From positions 1,302,001 through 1,366,000 of the forward strand of contig AP022133.1 in the NCBI GenBank assembly GCA_014169315.1: a stretch of 64,000 bases of DNA. Direction: 5' to 3'. The DNA comes from Enterobacter cloacae (GTDB lineage: Bacteria; Pseudomonadota; Gammaproteobacteria; Enterobacterales; Enterobacteriaceae). The notes under the pieces are model-generated. The model was not told the DNA's origin. It did no database searches and was given only the letters and a program-made list of their open reading frames with translations. Below are positions 1 through 13,932 of this stretch, piece after piece; positions within the stretch are counted from its first letter, which is position 1; each line of letters starts with the position of its first letter. The translations under genes and the position numbers were made by a program.

Positions 1-239
1 GAAGCAAAAGAAGTAATGCGTGGAATAATCCAGGAAAGTACTTTTCTAGGTAAAAACCGTGTACCGGAAGAAGATGTATTTGCGATAGTAAAGAATGCTC
101 CTGAATTCAGTGAAGTTATGGTATTTGAATATCTAAAACTATTCAGACAGAATAAAAATCAAAACTATCCAGATAGTAAATCATCGCGTGAAAAGTACAA
201 ACGCATAGCTGATCCTACCCACGTAATATGGACACAGGC

Positions 240-1106
240 CTAAGCGAGGTTCTTGTTTTCAAATTGTTCCGGACTGAGGCCGCCACACCAACTGTGCCGC
301 CGCCACCGATTGTAATCACATTCGATATAATTAAACACCGTTGCCCGCATTATTTCCCGGCTGATAAAGTGTTCTCCATGGATACATTCCACTTTCAGCG
401 AATGAAAGAAGCTTTCCACGCAGGCATTATCGTAGCAGCAACCTTTTGCGCTCATACTTCCACGCAGATTATGCCGTTTCAGTTGCGCCTGATAATCTGC
501 TGAACAGTACTGGCCTCCACGGTCCGTGTGAACGATAACGTTCCGGGGCCTCTTACGCCGCCACAGCGCCATCTGCAGGGCATCGCAGGCCAGTTGCGCC
601 GTCATGCGTGGCGACATTGACCAGCCAATAACGGCACGTGACCACAGGTCAATGACCACTGCCAGATACAGCCAGCCTTCATCTGTACGTAAGTACGTGA
701 TGTCTCCTGCCCACTTCTGGTTCGGGCCACTGGCGTAAAAATCCTGCTCCAACAGATTTTCTGACACAGGCAGGCCGTGTGCGCGGTAGCTGACCGGGCT
801 GAACTTCCGGGAGGCCTTTGCCCTCAGTCCCTGACGGCGCAGGCTTGCCGCCACGGTTTTTACGTTAAAGGGGTAACCCTGAGCACGCAGTTCATCCGTC
901 AGGCGTGGGGCACCGTAACGCTGTTTTGACCGGGTAAAAGCCGCGAGGACAACGCTGTCGCAGTGTTGGCGGAACTGCTGACGCGTGCTTATCCTTGTCC
1001 GCCGCTGACACCACGTATACCAGCCGCTGCGGGCCACCCGGAGCACGCGGCACATTGCTTTGATGCTGAACTCAGCCTGATGTTTTTCAATAAAGACATA
1101 CTTCAT
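240..1106 (-). CDS. insF: IS3 transposase OrfB (DDE integrase domain)
   Basis: This 288-residue protein matches IS3 InsF as I know it. It has an N-terminal HTH_21-type segment followed by an rve integrase core with DITYL (first catalytic Asp), VHTDRGGQY (second Asp) and a final Glu in [12 protein letters not shown]. It begins at an ATG overlapping the insE stop (ATGA at 1103-1106). In this family the active OrfAB transposase is made by programmed -1 frameshifting near that overlap. The reading frame is intact, so the element may be mobile. Confidence 0.97.
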
Positions 1107-1402
1107 TTCAGGCGCTTCGCGAAGTATGTCGCGGCCTTTTGGAGGATAGCCAGCTCTTCATCCCGTTCTGCCAGCTGGCGTTTGAGACGTGCAATCTCGG
1201 TAGACATCTCCAGTTCACGTTCAGAAGACGTCTGCTGATTTTGCTGTTTACTGCGCCAGTTGTAGAGCTGTGATTCATACAGGCTGAGTTCACGGGCTGC
1301 GGCAGTAACACCGATGCGTTCAGCAAGCTTCAGGGCTTCACTGCGAAATTCAGGCGAATGCTGTTTACGGGGTTTTTTACTGGTTGATACTGTTTTTGTC
1401 AT
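1103..1402 (-). CDS. insE: IS3 OrfA (HTH protein)
   Basis: This is a 99-residue protein starting at [10 protein letters not shown]. An in-frame ATG three codons upstream exists, but the shorter form matches the usual IS3 protein length. The N-terminal helix-turn-helix lies around [20 protein letters not shown] and binds the terminal repeats. A C-terminal leucine-zipper-like stretch ([20 protein letters not shown]) mediates multimerisation. Its 3' end overlaps insF, where frameshifting would produce the fused transposase. Confidence 0.96.
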
Positions 1403-1651
1403 GTGAGTCACCTCTGACTGAGAGTTTACTCACTTAGCCGCGTGTCCACTATTGCTGGGTAAGATCAAGCAACCCTAGTATCACAGGCGTTTGAAGTACT
1501 AGTAAAGGAAGGGAAATCCCTTAATAGAATGAAGCAATACAAACCAAAGAAAACCGTAACAGAAGAACATGTAGCACTAGTTGAACTGCTAAAAGATGAA
1601 GGTGCGGATCTTATTACCTTAATTGAACGACTAGTAGCAATGAATAAGTAA

Positions 1652-2503
1652 TTGATTTATATGTAAATAATAACCGTAACTATAACCGTATTGTATACGT
1701 CGAAAATACGGTTATTATGAGTAAAATACGGTTGATGCCACAACATATAGTAGTTAAATCAATGGTTTACATACCACATATTGATTCCCGTAACTTAATA
1801 TAATATACACTTTAAAGTAAATGACTTACTTGTCTATTCAGTATCATAGAGCCTAACTCGCTTTGCTCGTTAGTCTCTGTAAAACCAAAAAGATAAGATC
1901 GTAAACTTGCGTTTTCTCGCTAGTCACTCGAAGAACGCCACGTCTTTTGTTTTTGTCTATCGACTACTGAAGGAAGTGAAAACCTATACTGTTTGGGGTC
2001 AGCCGTCTTTTGGAGTAACTACGCGGGCTTTGCCCTTGTCGGGTTATCGGGCTGTTTAAGCCATTACTATTAATTAATCTACTACTGGTACAGTACTACC
2101 AGAACTATGGACTTATCAGATGATGAGGCAGTATACTTCCAACAATCATTAGTTAACTAAGAGTTAGGTACAATAATCCGAGTAATTAATATCTTATCTG
2201 ATCATCTAAAGGTAGAATCACCAGATAATCCCATATAACCTTTATGGTCTATTTGTGACTTTATTAGCACCGATTAACATTAAGAAATCATTAGGAAAGA
2301 TGATACTTACGTAAATGATTGAAATAAAATATTAAACCCTCTGAAAACCGGATATTGGAGACAAGTACACAATTTACATTCAAAACCTTGAAAACATGTA
2401 GATAACAGGTATGTTTATAGGTATAGCTCGCTAACTAATAAAATTTATTAACTTATTCTCATTTAGATTACTTACAATACTTCAAGACGGGGAAGTGATT
2501 GAT
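1652..2503. other. Long non-coding phage region with several inverted repeats
   Basis: About 850 bp without a convincing gene on either strand. It holds the ATAACCGTATT inverted repeat and flanking half copies (1669-1733). An imperfect GCGTT...AACGC stem lies at about 1913-1940, and a GC-richer patch at about 2028-2075 contains ggGCTTTGCCC-like hairpins. A CTGGTA...TACCAG repeat at 2085-2102 spans an AGTACT. The 3' end carries the ribosome-binding site of the first EAL gene. The content suggests a control region (operators, an untranslated RNA, or an origin), but I cannot assign one. Confidence 0.5.
1669..1733. repeat. ATAACCGTA / TACGGTTAT inverted and direct repeats
   Basis: Perfect 11-bp arms ATAACCGTATT (1682-1692) and AATACGGTTAT (1705-1715) are separated by 12 bp. 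A direct partial copy lies before them (ataaccgtaa near 1670-1679) and another inverted one after (aatacggtt, 1725-1733). There is no T-run behind the stem, so an intrinsic terminator is unlikely. Clustered copies in both orientations resemble binding sites for a dimeric regulator or small iterons. This is inference from the pattern only. Confidence 0.6.
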
Positions 2504-3190
2504 ATGAAGCAGTTTTTCATAGTGGAGCCATTAGTAGACCCAGTTTCAATGAGGTTAAGAGGGGTTGAAATATTAACTCGCTTCCAAGATCAGTATGGTA
2601 AGTTTTACCCGCCGGATACTGTCATTCAGAGCATGAGCAATGAAGAAAGATGTTTGTTACTCAGAGAGCAAGTCACTGCTATCAAAGAAAAAAATGATTT
2701 CTTCACAAAGAACAATCTGTTGTGTAGTCTTAATGTTAACAGGGATATGATTGAATGTATCAATCGCACACCTGAAGAAGATTGCCTATTAAAGGGTATG
2801 AATTATGTGCGGCTTGAAATTTCAGAGAGTCTAGCAACATGTGAACTACACACCCGTACTAAACTAATAGAAGCACTATGTACTAGATTTGGTAAGGTAT
2901 GGCTGGATGATTTGGGAGCAGGATATTGTGATATAAGCATGGTTGATGCTTCTCAGTATGAATTGATTAAGATTGATCGTGAATACTTCTGGCGGGAAGC
3001 CAAGAAAGAACAGCCATTCAAAGGTTTGATACTCTATAAAAATAAATGTAATAAAATCGTCTTTGAGGGCGTAGAGACAGATGAACAACTTGAACTAGCT
3101 AGACGTTTAGAGGTATGGGGTGTACAAGGTTACTTGTTTAACTCTTGTAAATTAATCGATATTGAAAGTCTGGCACTTCGCTATGACTAA
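2504..3190 (+). CDS. Stand-alone EAL-domain protein 1 (putative c-di-GMP phosphodiesterase)
   Basis: The 228-residue protein is almost entirely an EAL domain, without sensor, GGDEF or membrane parts. The signature E-x-L is EIL (E22). The residues that bind metal, substrate and water in active EAL enzymes all appear present: N77 (SLNVN), E105 (LEISE), D135-D136 (LDDLGAG), K156 (IKID), E188/E191 (FEGVE) and Q208 (QGY). Hydrolysis of c-di-GMP to pGpG is therefore plausible, though not shown. I chose ATG 2504 because GGGGAAG (2489-2495) lies 8 bp before it; a GTG at 2495 overlaps that site. It is followed by a small gene and an unrecognised 199-residue gene. A second EAL gene at 5765 has a similar layout. 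Lowering host c-di-GMP would affect motility and biofilm; that role is inferred. Confidence 0.85.
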   Translation: MKQFFIVEPLVDPVSMRLRGVEILTRFQDQYGKFYPPDTVIQSMSNEERCLLLREQVTAIKEKNDFFTKNNLLCSLNVNRDMIECINRTPEEDCLLKGMNYVRLEISESLATCELHTRTKLIEALCTRFGKVWLDDLGAGYCDISMVDASQYELIKIDREYFWREAKKEQPFKGLILYKNKCNKIVFEGVETDEQLELARRLEVWGVQGYLFNSCKLIDIESLALRYD

Positions 3191-3233
3191 TATATGACTA
3201 TATAAGGCTGACAAATTAATATCTAGAATCGTT

Positions 3234-3419
3234 ATGTGCTATAAAATTCTGCCCCTTGATAATGGTATATATGAGATATATCGCTTGAGTGAAAGCAGCG
3301 ATGATTCTTTTACTCAGTTAGCCCGGACTATCCTTAGTTCACATGAGGTTTTACTAACGAATCCACAGGTGTATCCCGACATTTCATATATAGACTATAT
3401 TATGTTCTACGTACCCTAG
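3234..3419 (+). CDS. Small hypothetical phage protein
   Basis: A 61-residue acidic protein with no recognised domain, signal or membrane segment. It lies 43 bp after the first EAL gene and 13 bp before the next gene on the same strand, so all three are probably co-transcribed. No good ribosome-binding site is visible before ATG 3234, so translation may depend on coupling. It could also be spurious. Confidence 0.45.
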   Translation: MCYKILPLDNGIYEIYRLSESSDDSFTQLARTILSSHEVLLTNPQVYPDISYIDYIMFYVP

Positions 3420-3432
3420 TTAAGGAAGAAAA

Positions 3433-4032
3433 ATGAATTATAATAAATGTGACTATTCTGCTATAGAATTAGTGGATGGTGTAATCTTTCGCATGAAAGA
3501 TGATATTACTGGTTTTTATAAGTTAGTTGATAATGAAAAATATTACTATTATCATTTTGAGGATGGCGTCTATACACGTACTGATGGTTTAGTAACAATA
3601 GATAAGGGTGATCTTTTTTCTAATCTACTTGAGCTGAGAGCGGAGAGTTTCATTCATATCACAGACCAAAATATAGAAATGCCTCAGAGTGAATTCCGTA
3701 GTGCTTTTTTATATTTCGATAGTTTACGAGTCAGCATTGAAAGCATTGATGGAAACATGTCAATAAAATCATTTGATTATAAAACTGATACTGAAATTCA
3801 AACTTATAATGATGTACTACAGTTCTATAATCACATCATTGATAATAAATGTGCGTATTATGGAAGACCCGACTTTGACAATGATATTCTTATCAATTCA
3901 TTACGCAATATTGGCGTTCCAATCGACCAGGTTAAGGAACATCTTACAAGATTTGATATGTTTTGTAGAATGATTATTCCTGAATATCAGTATCCAATCT
4001 CACCAACAGAGATAAAACAGCGTAGCTATTAA
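3433..4032 (+). CDS. Unrecognised protein downstream of EAL gene 1
   Basis: A 199-residue acidic, Tyr- and Asp-rich soluble protein beginning 5 bp after the purine-rich AAGGAAGAAAA site. No family recognised. Its C-terminal region (residues ~120-165, including RPDFDNDILINSLR) looks distantly like the C-terminus of the 125-residue protein that follows the second EAL gene (RPIDNYRIALLINQFR). That makes an EAL-plus-partner module possible. The similarity was seen by eye and needs an alignment. A strong terminator follows directly, so this gene closes the first EAL transcription unit. Confidence 0.7.
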   Translation: MNYNKCDYSAIELVDGVIFRMKDDITGFYKLVDNEKYYYYHFEDGVYTRTDGLVTIDKGDLFSNLLELRAESFIHITDQNIEMPQSEFRSAFLYFDSLRVSIESIDGNMSIKSFDYKTDTEIQTYNDVLQFYNHIIDNKCAYYGRPDFDNDILINSLRNIGVPIDQVKEHLTRFDMFCRMIIPEYQYPISPTEIKQRSY

Positions 4033-4037
4033 TTTTC

Positions 4038-4075
4038 TCAATGCCTTTACTACTTGGTAAGGGCATTGAGCTTTT
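4038..4075 (+). terminator. Rho-independent terminator
   Basis: Stem arms TCAATGCCTTTA (4038-4049) and TAAGGGCATTGA (4058-4069) are followed by CTTTT, six bases after the stop of the preceding gene. It closes the first EAL cluster. Confidence 0.8.
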
Positions 4076-4198
4076 GGATTAACTTTAAAAAAACTTATCG
4101 ATAATCTTATATGGCTTTACTTCTATATCATACCTAAAGTACACTCATAACCTCACGCCCCCCACTATGGGTAGGTTTGTTGAAGGTGTGGGTGTGGC

Positions 4199-4645
4199 GT
4201 GAAGCTACCATACAACAGCCCTCAGTACTGTTACTCCCCCTTCAGTTTACATGTAAGTAAAGAAATTCTACATAAGGCCGATACTACCCATTGTGACTTA
4301 GAGGATGTTGAAACAACCTCTTGTATTCCAGATAGTTCACAAGGGTTACTAATGGGGAAAATTATTGTAGTTTTATTGGTGCTCATCGCTTTGTATTTCA
4401 AAATCTCAGGTGGAGATGTTAAGCATGAAGCACAGCACGAAGAACCGTCTACCCAGCTCACCAATCAAGAGTTACAGGACGCTAAGGATTTCGCTCAGGC
4501 TCTTATCCAGCGTGATTACACATGCGATAAAGTCACTAGGTTTAGCAATGCGAACTTCTCAGGCCGTATAGATGTATGGTGTGATGATCAATACCAGTAT
4601 GAGATTACAAAGCCTGGTGGACGCTGGCAGGTAGTAGCGAAGTAA
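4199..4645 (+). CDS. Small membrane-anchored hypothetical protein
   Basis: Reading from a GTG at 4199 gives 148 residues. The more likely start is ATG 4352, preceded by AAGGG, giving 97 residues. That form begins MGKIIVVLLVLIALYFKISG, a single hydrophobic segment that could anchor it or act as an uncleaved signal. The rest is a ~75-residue polar domain with two Cys (TCDKV and WCDDQ) that could pair outside the cytoplasm, ending in KPGGRWQVV. Family unknown. It sits alone between two terminators, as phage lysogenic-conversion (moron) genes often do, but no function is shown. Confidence 0.55.
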   Translation: MKLPYNSPQYCYSPFSLHVSKEILHKADTTHCDLEDVETTSCIPDSSQGLLMGKIIVVLLVLIALYFKISGGDVKHEAQHEEPSTQLTNQELQDAKDFAQALIQRDYTCDKVTRFSNANFSGRIDVWCDDQYQYEITKPGGRWQVVAK

Positions 4646-4663
4646 TCTGAAAATTTCAGTACT

Positions 4664-4697
4664 AAGCCCTTTATGATGTGAATCTACAGGGCTTTTT
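4664..4697 (+). terminator. Rho-independent terminator
   Basis: AAGCCCT (4664-4670) pairs with AGGGCTT (4688-4694), followed by TTTT. It lies 19 bp after the small membrane protein gene. Confidence 0.85.
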
Positions 4698-4751
4698 CAA
4701 TTTGTAAATGATATTATCATTCAGAACTTGCCTATAGTGAAGAGTGGTAAA

Positions 4752-5192
4752 ATGAAAATTACTGTTGAAAATATCTCTGAGATGTTCGAGGGAACGAAAG
4801 AACTATTGATTGGTGGGCTGATCACGGCTGTCACTGGTTTGATTATTATAATTGGTCCAAATGGCAACGAATATGTAAAAGTGCCTTTGATGTTTGTTGC
4901 GATATTTCTAATTACTATAATACCTGGTTTTATCGCGATGCTTTTCTCACCATTAACAAAACTGACAGCAAAGATTTTTGATATTAAAAGTAGCAATATA
5001 CTTTGCCGCCTGTTTTCATTTTTGTATTTCCTACTGTATTGGTTTGTAACGCTTTCAGTGTTCAACTTTATAATTAGAAATGTATTAAATGTACACCCAA
5101 TAGAAGATGGTATGAAAATATGCTTTGCTATTGGGTGCTTTATTGTCGCAGTAGTACAAACAAGAAGATTTTACACAATACTTATTAAGTAA
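4752..5192 (+). CDS. Hypothetical four-helix membrane protein
   Basis: A 146-residue protein with about four hydrophobic segments: LLIGGLITAVTGLIIIIG; VPLMFVAIFLITIIPGFIAM; LYFLLYWFVTLSVFNFII; and ICFAIGCFIVAVVQ. I prefer ATG 4752 to the upstream TTG at 4728 because GAAGAGTGG lies at suitable spacing. No known family recognised. It stands alone between two terminators in the accessory region. Phage membrane proteins at such places often act in superinfection exclusion or lysogenic conversion, but that is only a possibility here. Confidence 0.7.
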   Translation: MKITVENISEMFEGTKELLIGGLITAVTGLIIIIGPNGNEYVKVPLMFVAIFLITIIPGFIAMLFSPLTKLTAKIFDIKSSNILCRLFSFLYFLLYWFVTLSVFNFIIRNVLNVHPIEDGMKICFAIGCFIVAVVQTRRFYTILIK

Positions 5193-5198
5193 TTGAAT

Positions 5199-5259
5199 AT
5201 GCCCCAATAACATGAACTGTCCTACTCAATGGGGCCGTCAATGTGTAGGGGCATTTTTT
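5199..5259. terminator. Stem-loop terminator between convergent genes
   Basis: ATGCCCC (5199-5205) pairs with GGGGCAT (5248-5254), followed by TTTTT on the plus strand. It sits between the membrane-protein gene and the convergent minus-strand gene ending at 5258. Confidence 0.6.
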
Positions 5260-5446
5260 AGAATGGCAGTTCTTCTTGCCCACAGGACCAATCATCAGCA
5301 TGTTGTTCAACCACTCGGCGTTCAGCATGTAGATAAACTAGAGCATCCAACACCTTGTTAAAGGGTGTCTCGCTAATCAGTACAAAACAATCCCTTTCAA
5401 CCGTTCTCAGCCAGAACACCCCACCTACAGAACCTTCAAATATCAC
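5258..5446 (-). CDS. Small hypothetical protein, coupled second gene
   Basis: A 62-residue protein reading from GTG 5446; family not recognised. The start overlaps the stop of the upstream 42-codon frame as GTGA (5443-5446), a typical translational-coupling arrangement. The frame is open upstream to a TGA about eight codons before the GTG, so no longer start is possible beyond that. It runs against the neighbouring genes and ends in the stem-loop at 5199-5259. Confidence 0.5.
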   Translation of the reverse strand: MIFEGSVGGVFWLRTVERDCFVLISETPFNKVLDALVYLHAERRVVEQHADDWSCGQEELPF

Positions 5447-5571
5447 CCGATCACCAACTCGAATTGTTCAAGAATACTTCCCCGATAACAGACCGTGAAC
5501 CAAACCCCAGCGTGTGAGAACTGATGAACACCTCTACGTATGGATGGATCGTAACCGTTCTTATTGCCCAT
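5443..5571 (-). CDS. Small 42-residue hypothetical protein, first gene of coupled pair
   Basis: The frame runs from ATG 5571 (MGNKNGYDPSIRRG...) to TGA at 5445-5443, with AGGGCTTAGAA upstream as a possible weak ribosome-binding site. It overlaps the next gene by 4 bp. The sequence looks protein-like (aromatic residues in AGVWFTVCYRG), and the exact overlap favours a real two-gene unit. At this length a chance frame cannot be excluded. The gene is too short for most gene callers. Confidence 0.4.
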   Translation of the reverse strand: MGNKNGYDPSIRRGVHQFSHAGVWFTVCYRGSILEQFELVIG

Positions 5572-5764
5572 TTCTAAGCCCTCCACTAACCGTTAGATAC
5601 TGTAAATTTATACAGTGTAATACTGAAGAACAAGACGAAACGCTAAAAATTCAATAAAAACGATCATATTCAATAAGTTAAATGATTTTCTTTAGGCGAA
5701 TAGTTTCTATACTAATAGATTTGAGCGATCAATAATAGAGTATAAATCGATTAAAGAGATCAAT

Positions 5765-6463
5765 GTGATGATAATAACTAGCTTTATAGCAGAGCCGATC
5801 ATGACAACTTCAGGCCAACTGGTTGGTTGTGAATTGTTAACCCGTTTCCATTGCCAGGACTTGCCTGTACTGAACAGTAAGTACTTCATCATGGCTATGG
5901 ATAATGAAAGGAAGAGGGAACTACTCACACGACAACTACAGGCCATAGAATTACGTGCTTCATGGTTCAGGGATCACCGGCTTTTCTGTACCGTTAATGT
6001 TGATACCTTACAGGCACGGCTATGTGTATATGACAGTGGTATAACTCACTTACTGGATAAGCTGGAGTTTGTCAGGTTGGAGATCTCAGAAGACTTTGAA
6101 GGGTTGGAATTGGGTATAGATCATCCGGTGTTACGAACAATGTTAAACGTAGGCTATCGCTTGTTCCTTGATGATCTTGGTTCCGGTCGGGCTAACGTTG
6201 CGGCGTTAACTACTGGATGCTATGAAGCGGTAAAAATCGATAGGGCGTTCTACCGTGAGGAAGTACAGAAACCAACATTCAACGTACTGATGAAGAACAT
6301 CATGAACTATTGCCCCTATGTAATCGTAGAGGGAGTAGAGCAGCGGCAAGAGCTACCAGTACTACGCGATGCTGGAGTAACTGCGGTTCAAGGCTATCTA
6401 TACCGTTCAGTACCGTTCGACAAGATAACAACCTTATCTAACACCATAGTAAATACCCTATAG
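5765..6463 (+). CDS. Stand-alone EAL-domain protein 2 (putative c-di-GMP phosphodiesterase)
   Basis: 232 residues, again only an EAL domain. The active-site set appears complete: E23 (CELLTRF), N78 (TVNVD), E106 (LEISE), D136-D137 (LDDLGSG), K157 (VKID), E189/E192 (VEGVE) and Q209 (QGY). It is clearly homologous to the EAL protein at 2504 along its whole length but strongly diverged, so it is an old duplication or a separate acquisition. The start is GTG 5765 or ATG 5768; GAGA at 5753-5756 suits either. The gene is followed 22 bp later by an unrecognised 125-residue gene and then a terminator, repeating the layout of the first EAL cluster. Confidence 0.85.
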   Translation: MMIITSFIAEPIMTTSGQLVGCELLTRFHCQDLPVLNSKYFIMAMDNERKRELLTRQLQAIELRASWFRDHRLFCTVNVDTLQARLCVYDSGITHLLDKLEFVRLEISEDFEGLELGIDHPVLRTMLNVGYRLFLDDLGSGRANVAALTTGCYEAVKIDRAFYREEVQKPTFNVLMKNIMNYCPYVIVEGVEQRQELPVLRDAGVTAVQGYLYRSVPFDKITTLSNTIVNTL

Positions 6464-6485
6464 ACAATAACTATGGGGTATACCT

Positions 6486-6863
6486 ATGAACATCACATTA
6501 CACTTCCCTCAAGGCTCTACAAGCATCATAGACGGTACTTATACAGGTTATGAGTATTCCCGTTCAGATAAGCTAATTAACGCTCATATCACGTTTGATG
6601 AATCATACAAGCTATTCATCAACCAACACCGTTTAGTACTCAGCTATAAATACATCACAGTGAATCACCAACACAGCTACACAATCGGTAGATGGGTTTA
6701 TGACTGGAACACAATAGAAAATTACAAAGGCTCAGAGCGTGTACACCTCGACTATCTCCAGTGCTTGACTCAGGAATTAATACAAGATGAATCACTGAAC
6801 AGTAGACCTATAGATAACTATCGAATTGCTCTATTGATCAATCAATTCAGAGAACAAAAATAA
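6486..6863 (+). CDS. Unrecognised protein downstream of EAL gene 2
   Basis: A 125-residue soluble protein rich in Tyr, His and Ile, with an apparently beta-rich N-terminal half and a helical C-terminus. No family recognised. The end (DYLQCLTQELIQ... RPIDNYRIALLINQFR) resembles the C-terminal part of the 199-residue protein after EAL gene 1, by eye only. Same strand as the EAL gene, 22 bp gap, one shared terminator: almost certainly one transcript. Confidence 0.7.
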   Translation: MNITLHFPQGSTSIIDGTYTGYEYSRSDKLINAHITFDESYKLFINQHRLVLSYKYITVNHQHSYTIGRWVYDWNTIENYKGSERVHLDYLQCLTQELIQDESLNSRPIDNYRIALLINQFREQK

Positions 6864-6874
6864 CTCGACAATAT

Positions 6875-6903
6875 GAGAACCTTTTTCATATAGGTTCTCT
6901 TTG
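6875..6903 (+). terminator. Rho-independent terminator
   Basis: GAGAACCT (6875-6882) pairs with AGGTTCTC (6892-6899), then TTTG. It separates the second EAL unit from the packaging genes. Confidence 0.8.
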
Positions 6904-9351
<2,448 letters not shown>

Positions 9352-9359
9352 AATGATAA

Positions 9360-11335
<1,976 letters not shown>

Positions 11336-11350
11336 ACAAGGAAGTTCTAG

Positions 11351-13177
<1,827 letters not shown>

Positions 13178-13188
13178 TACAGGTATGA

Positions 13189-13491
<303 letters not shown>

Positions 13492-13492
13492 T

Positions 13493-13930
13493 ATGTTCAC
13501 GGCAGACTATACAATAAGAAAGTATTTGATTAATAAATTAGCAGTAATTGTTAATCTACAATATCCATCAAAAGCAACGGTAGATGATACCATAATGGTT
13601 TACATTGGTGATTCTTCAGTACAACGTACACAGATAGCCAAAGTAAATCAAATTGTAAACAATCAAATCGTACCATCAACTATTAGAAATTTATGTGAAT
13701 TTCGAGTTGAGTTTGTAGCTGTCGGACAATCATTTAAAAGTGCTTCGGATGAAATAGAAAAGATTCTTGAAGCACTTTATACATCTGGTTTCTTTGATGA
13801 ACTAAACCAGCAACTTCCAATGCCATTATTCAATATCCGAATTGAAGATAGTCTTATGACTTCCCAAGCCGAAGCCACGGAAACCGCATATGTTCACACG
13901 CAAACACTATCTTTTAGCTATGGGGAATAA
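13493..13930 (+). CDS. Putative tail terminator or tail completion protein (gpU-like position)
   Basis: 145 residues with an alpha/beta pattern; the segment SDEIEKILEALYTSGFFDEL resembles the central helix of gpU/HK97-gp10-type small tail proteins. It lies between the connector gene and the tail-tube gene and starts 1 bp after the former. The assignment is by position and general look. Ribosome-binding site GAGGAAATATA is inside the preceding gene. Confidence 0.5.
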   Translation: MFTADYTIRKYLINKLAVIVNLQYPSKATVDDTIMVYIGDSSVQRTQIAKVNQIVNNQIVPSTIRNLCEFRVEFVAVGQSFKSASDEIEKILEALYTSGFFDELNQQLPMPLFNIRIEDSLMTSQAEATETAYVHTQTLSFSYGE

Positions 13931-13932
13931 TT

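Larger units (their letters stand above)
210..1467 (-). mobile_element. IS3: IS3, complete 1258-bp copy
   Basis: The ends read TGATCCTACCCACG at 210 and, inverted, TGATCTTACCCAGC at 1467. They are imperfect ~39-bp terminal inverted repeats of the IS3 type. The length is exactly 1258 bp, the size of IS3. Both overlapping transposase frames are intact on the minus strand. It is flanked by a 3-bp direct duplication, agc at 207-209 and 1468-1470, which is the IS3 hallmark and indicates simple, probably recent insertion. GC-rich composition contrasts with the surrounding phage DNA. Confidence 0.97.
1..1651 (+). pseudogene. Unknown phage gene interrupted by IS3, partial at window edge
   Basis: The frame is open from the first base to 209, is broken by IS3, and resumes at 1471. 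It reaches a stop at 1649-1651 once the element and its 3-bp duplication (agc) are removed. The restored reading is about 130 codons, rich in Lys and Glu with a helical C-terminal half. I do not recognise the family. An ATG at 16 could be an internal start, but the frame is also open upstream, so the true start may lie outside the window. As it stands the N-terminal piece would read a few codons into the IS and stop at 241-243. Its position at the edge of the early region would fit a regulatory or replication role, but nothing in the sequence proves it. Confidence 0.75.

Noticed and set aside
506..511. AGTACT inside IS3
   Set aside because: Not counted with the phage motif because the IS is a foreign insertion with host-like composition.
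4199..4351. N-terminal extension of the 97-residue membrane protein as certain coding sequence
   Set aside because: The GTG at 4199 has no ribosome-binding site, and the extension would bury the membrane helix after 50 polar residues. The ATG at 4352 is better supported.
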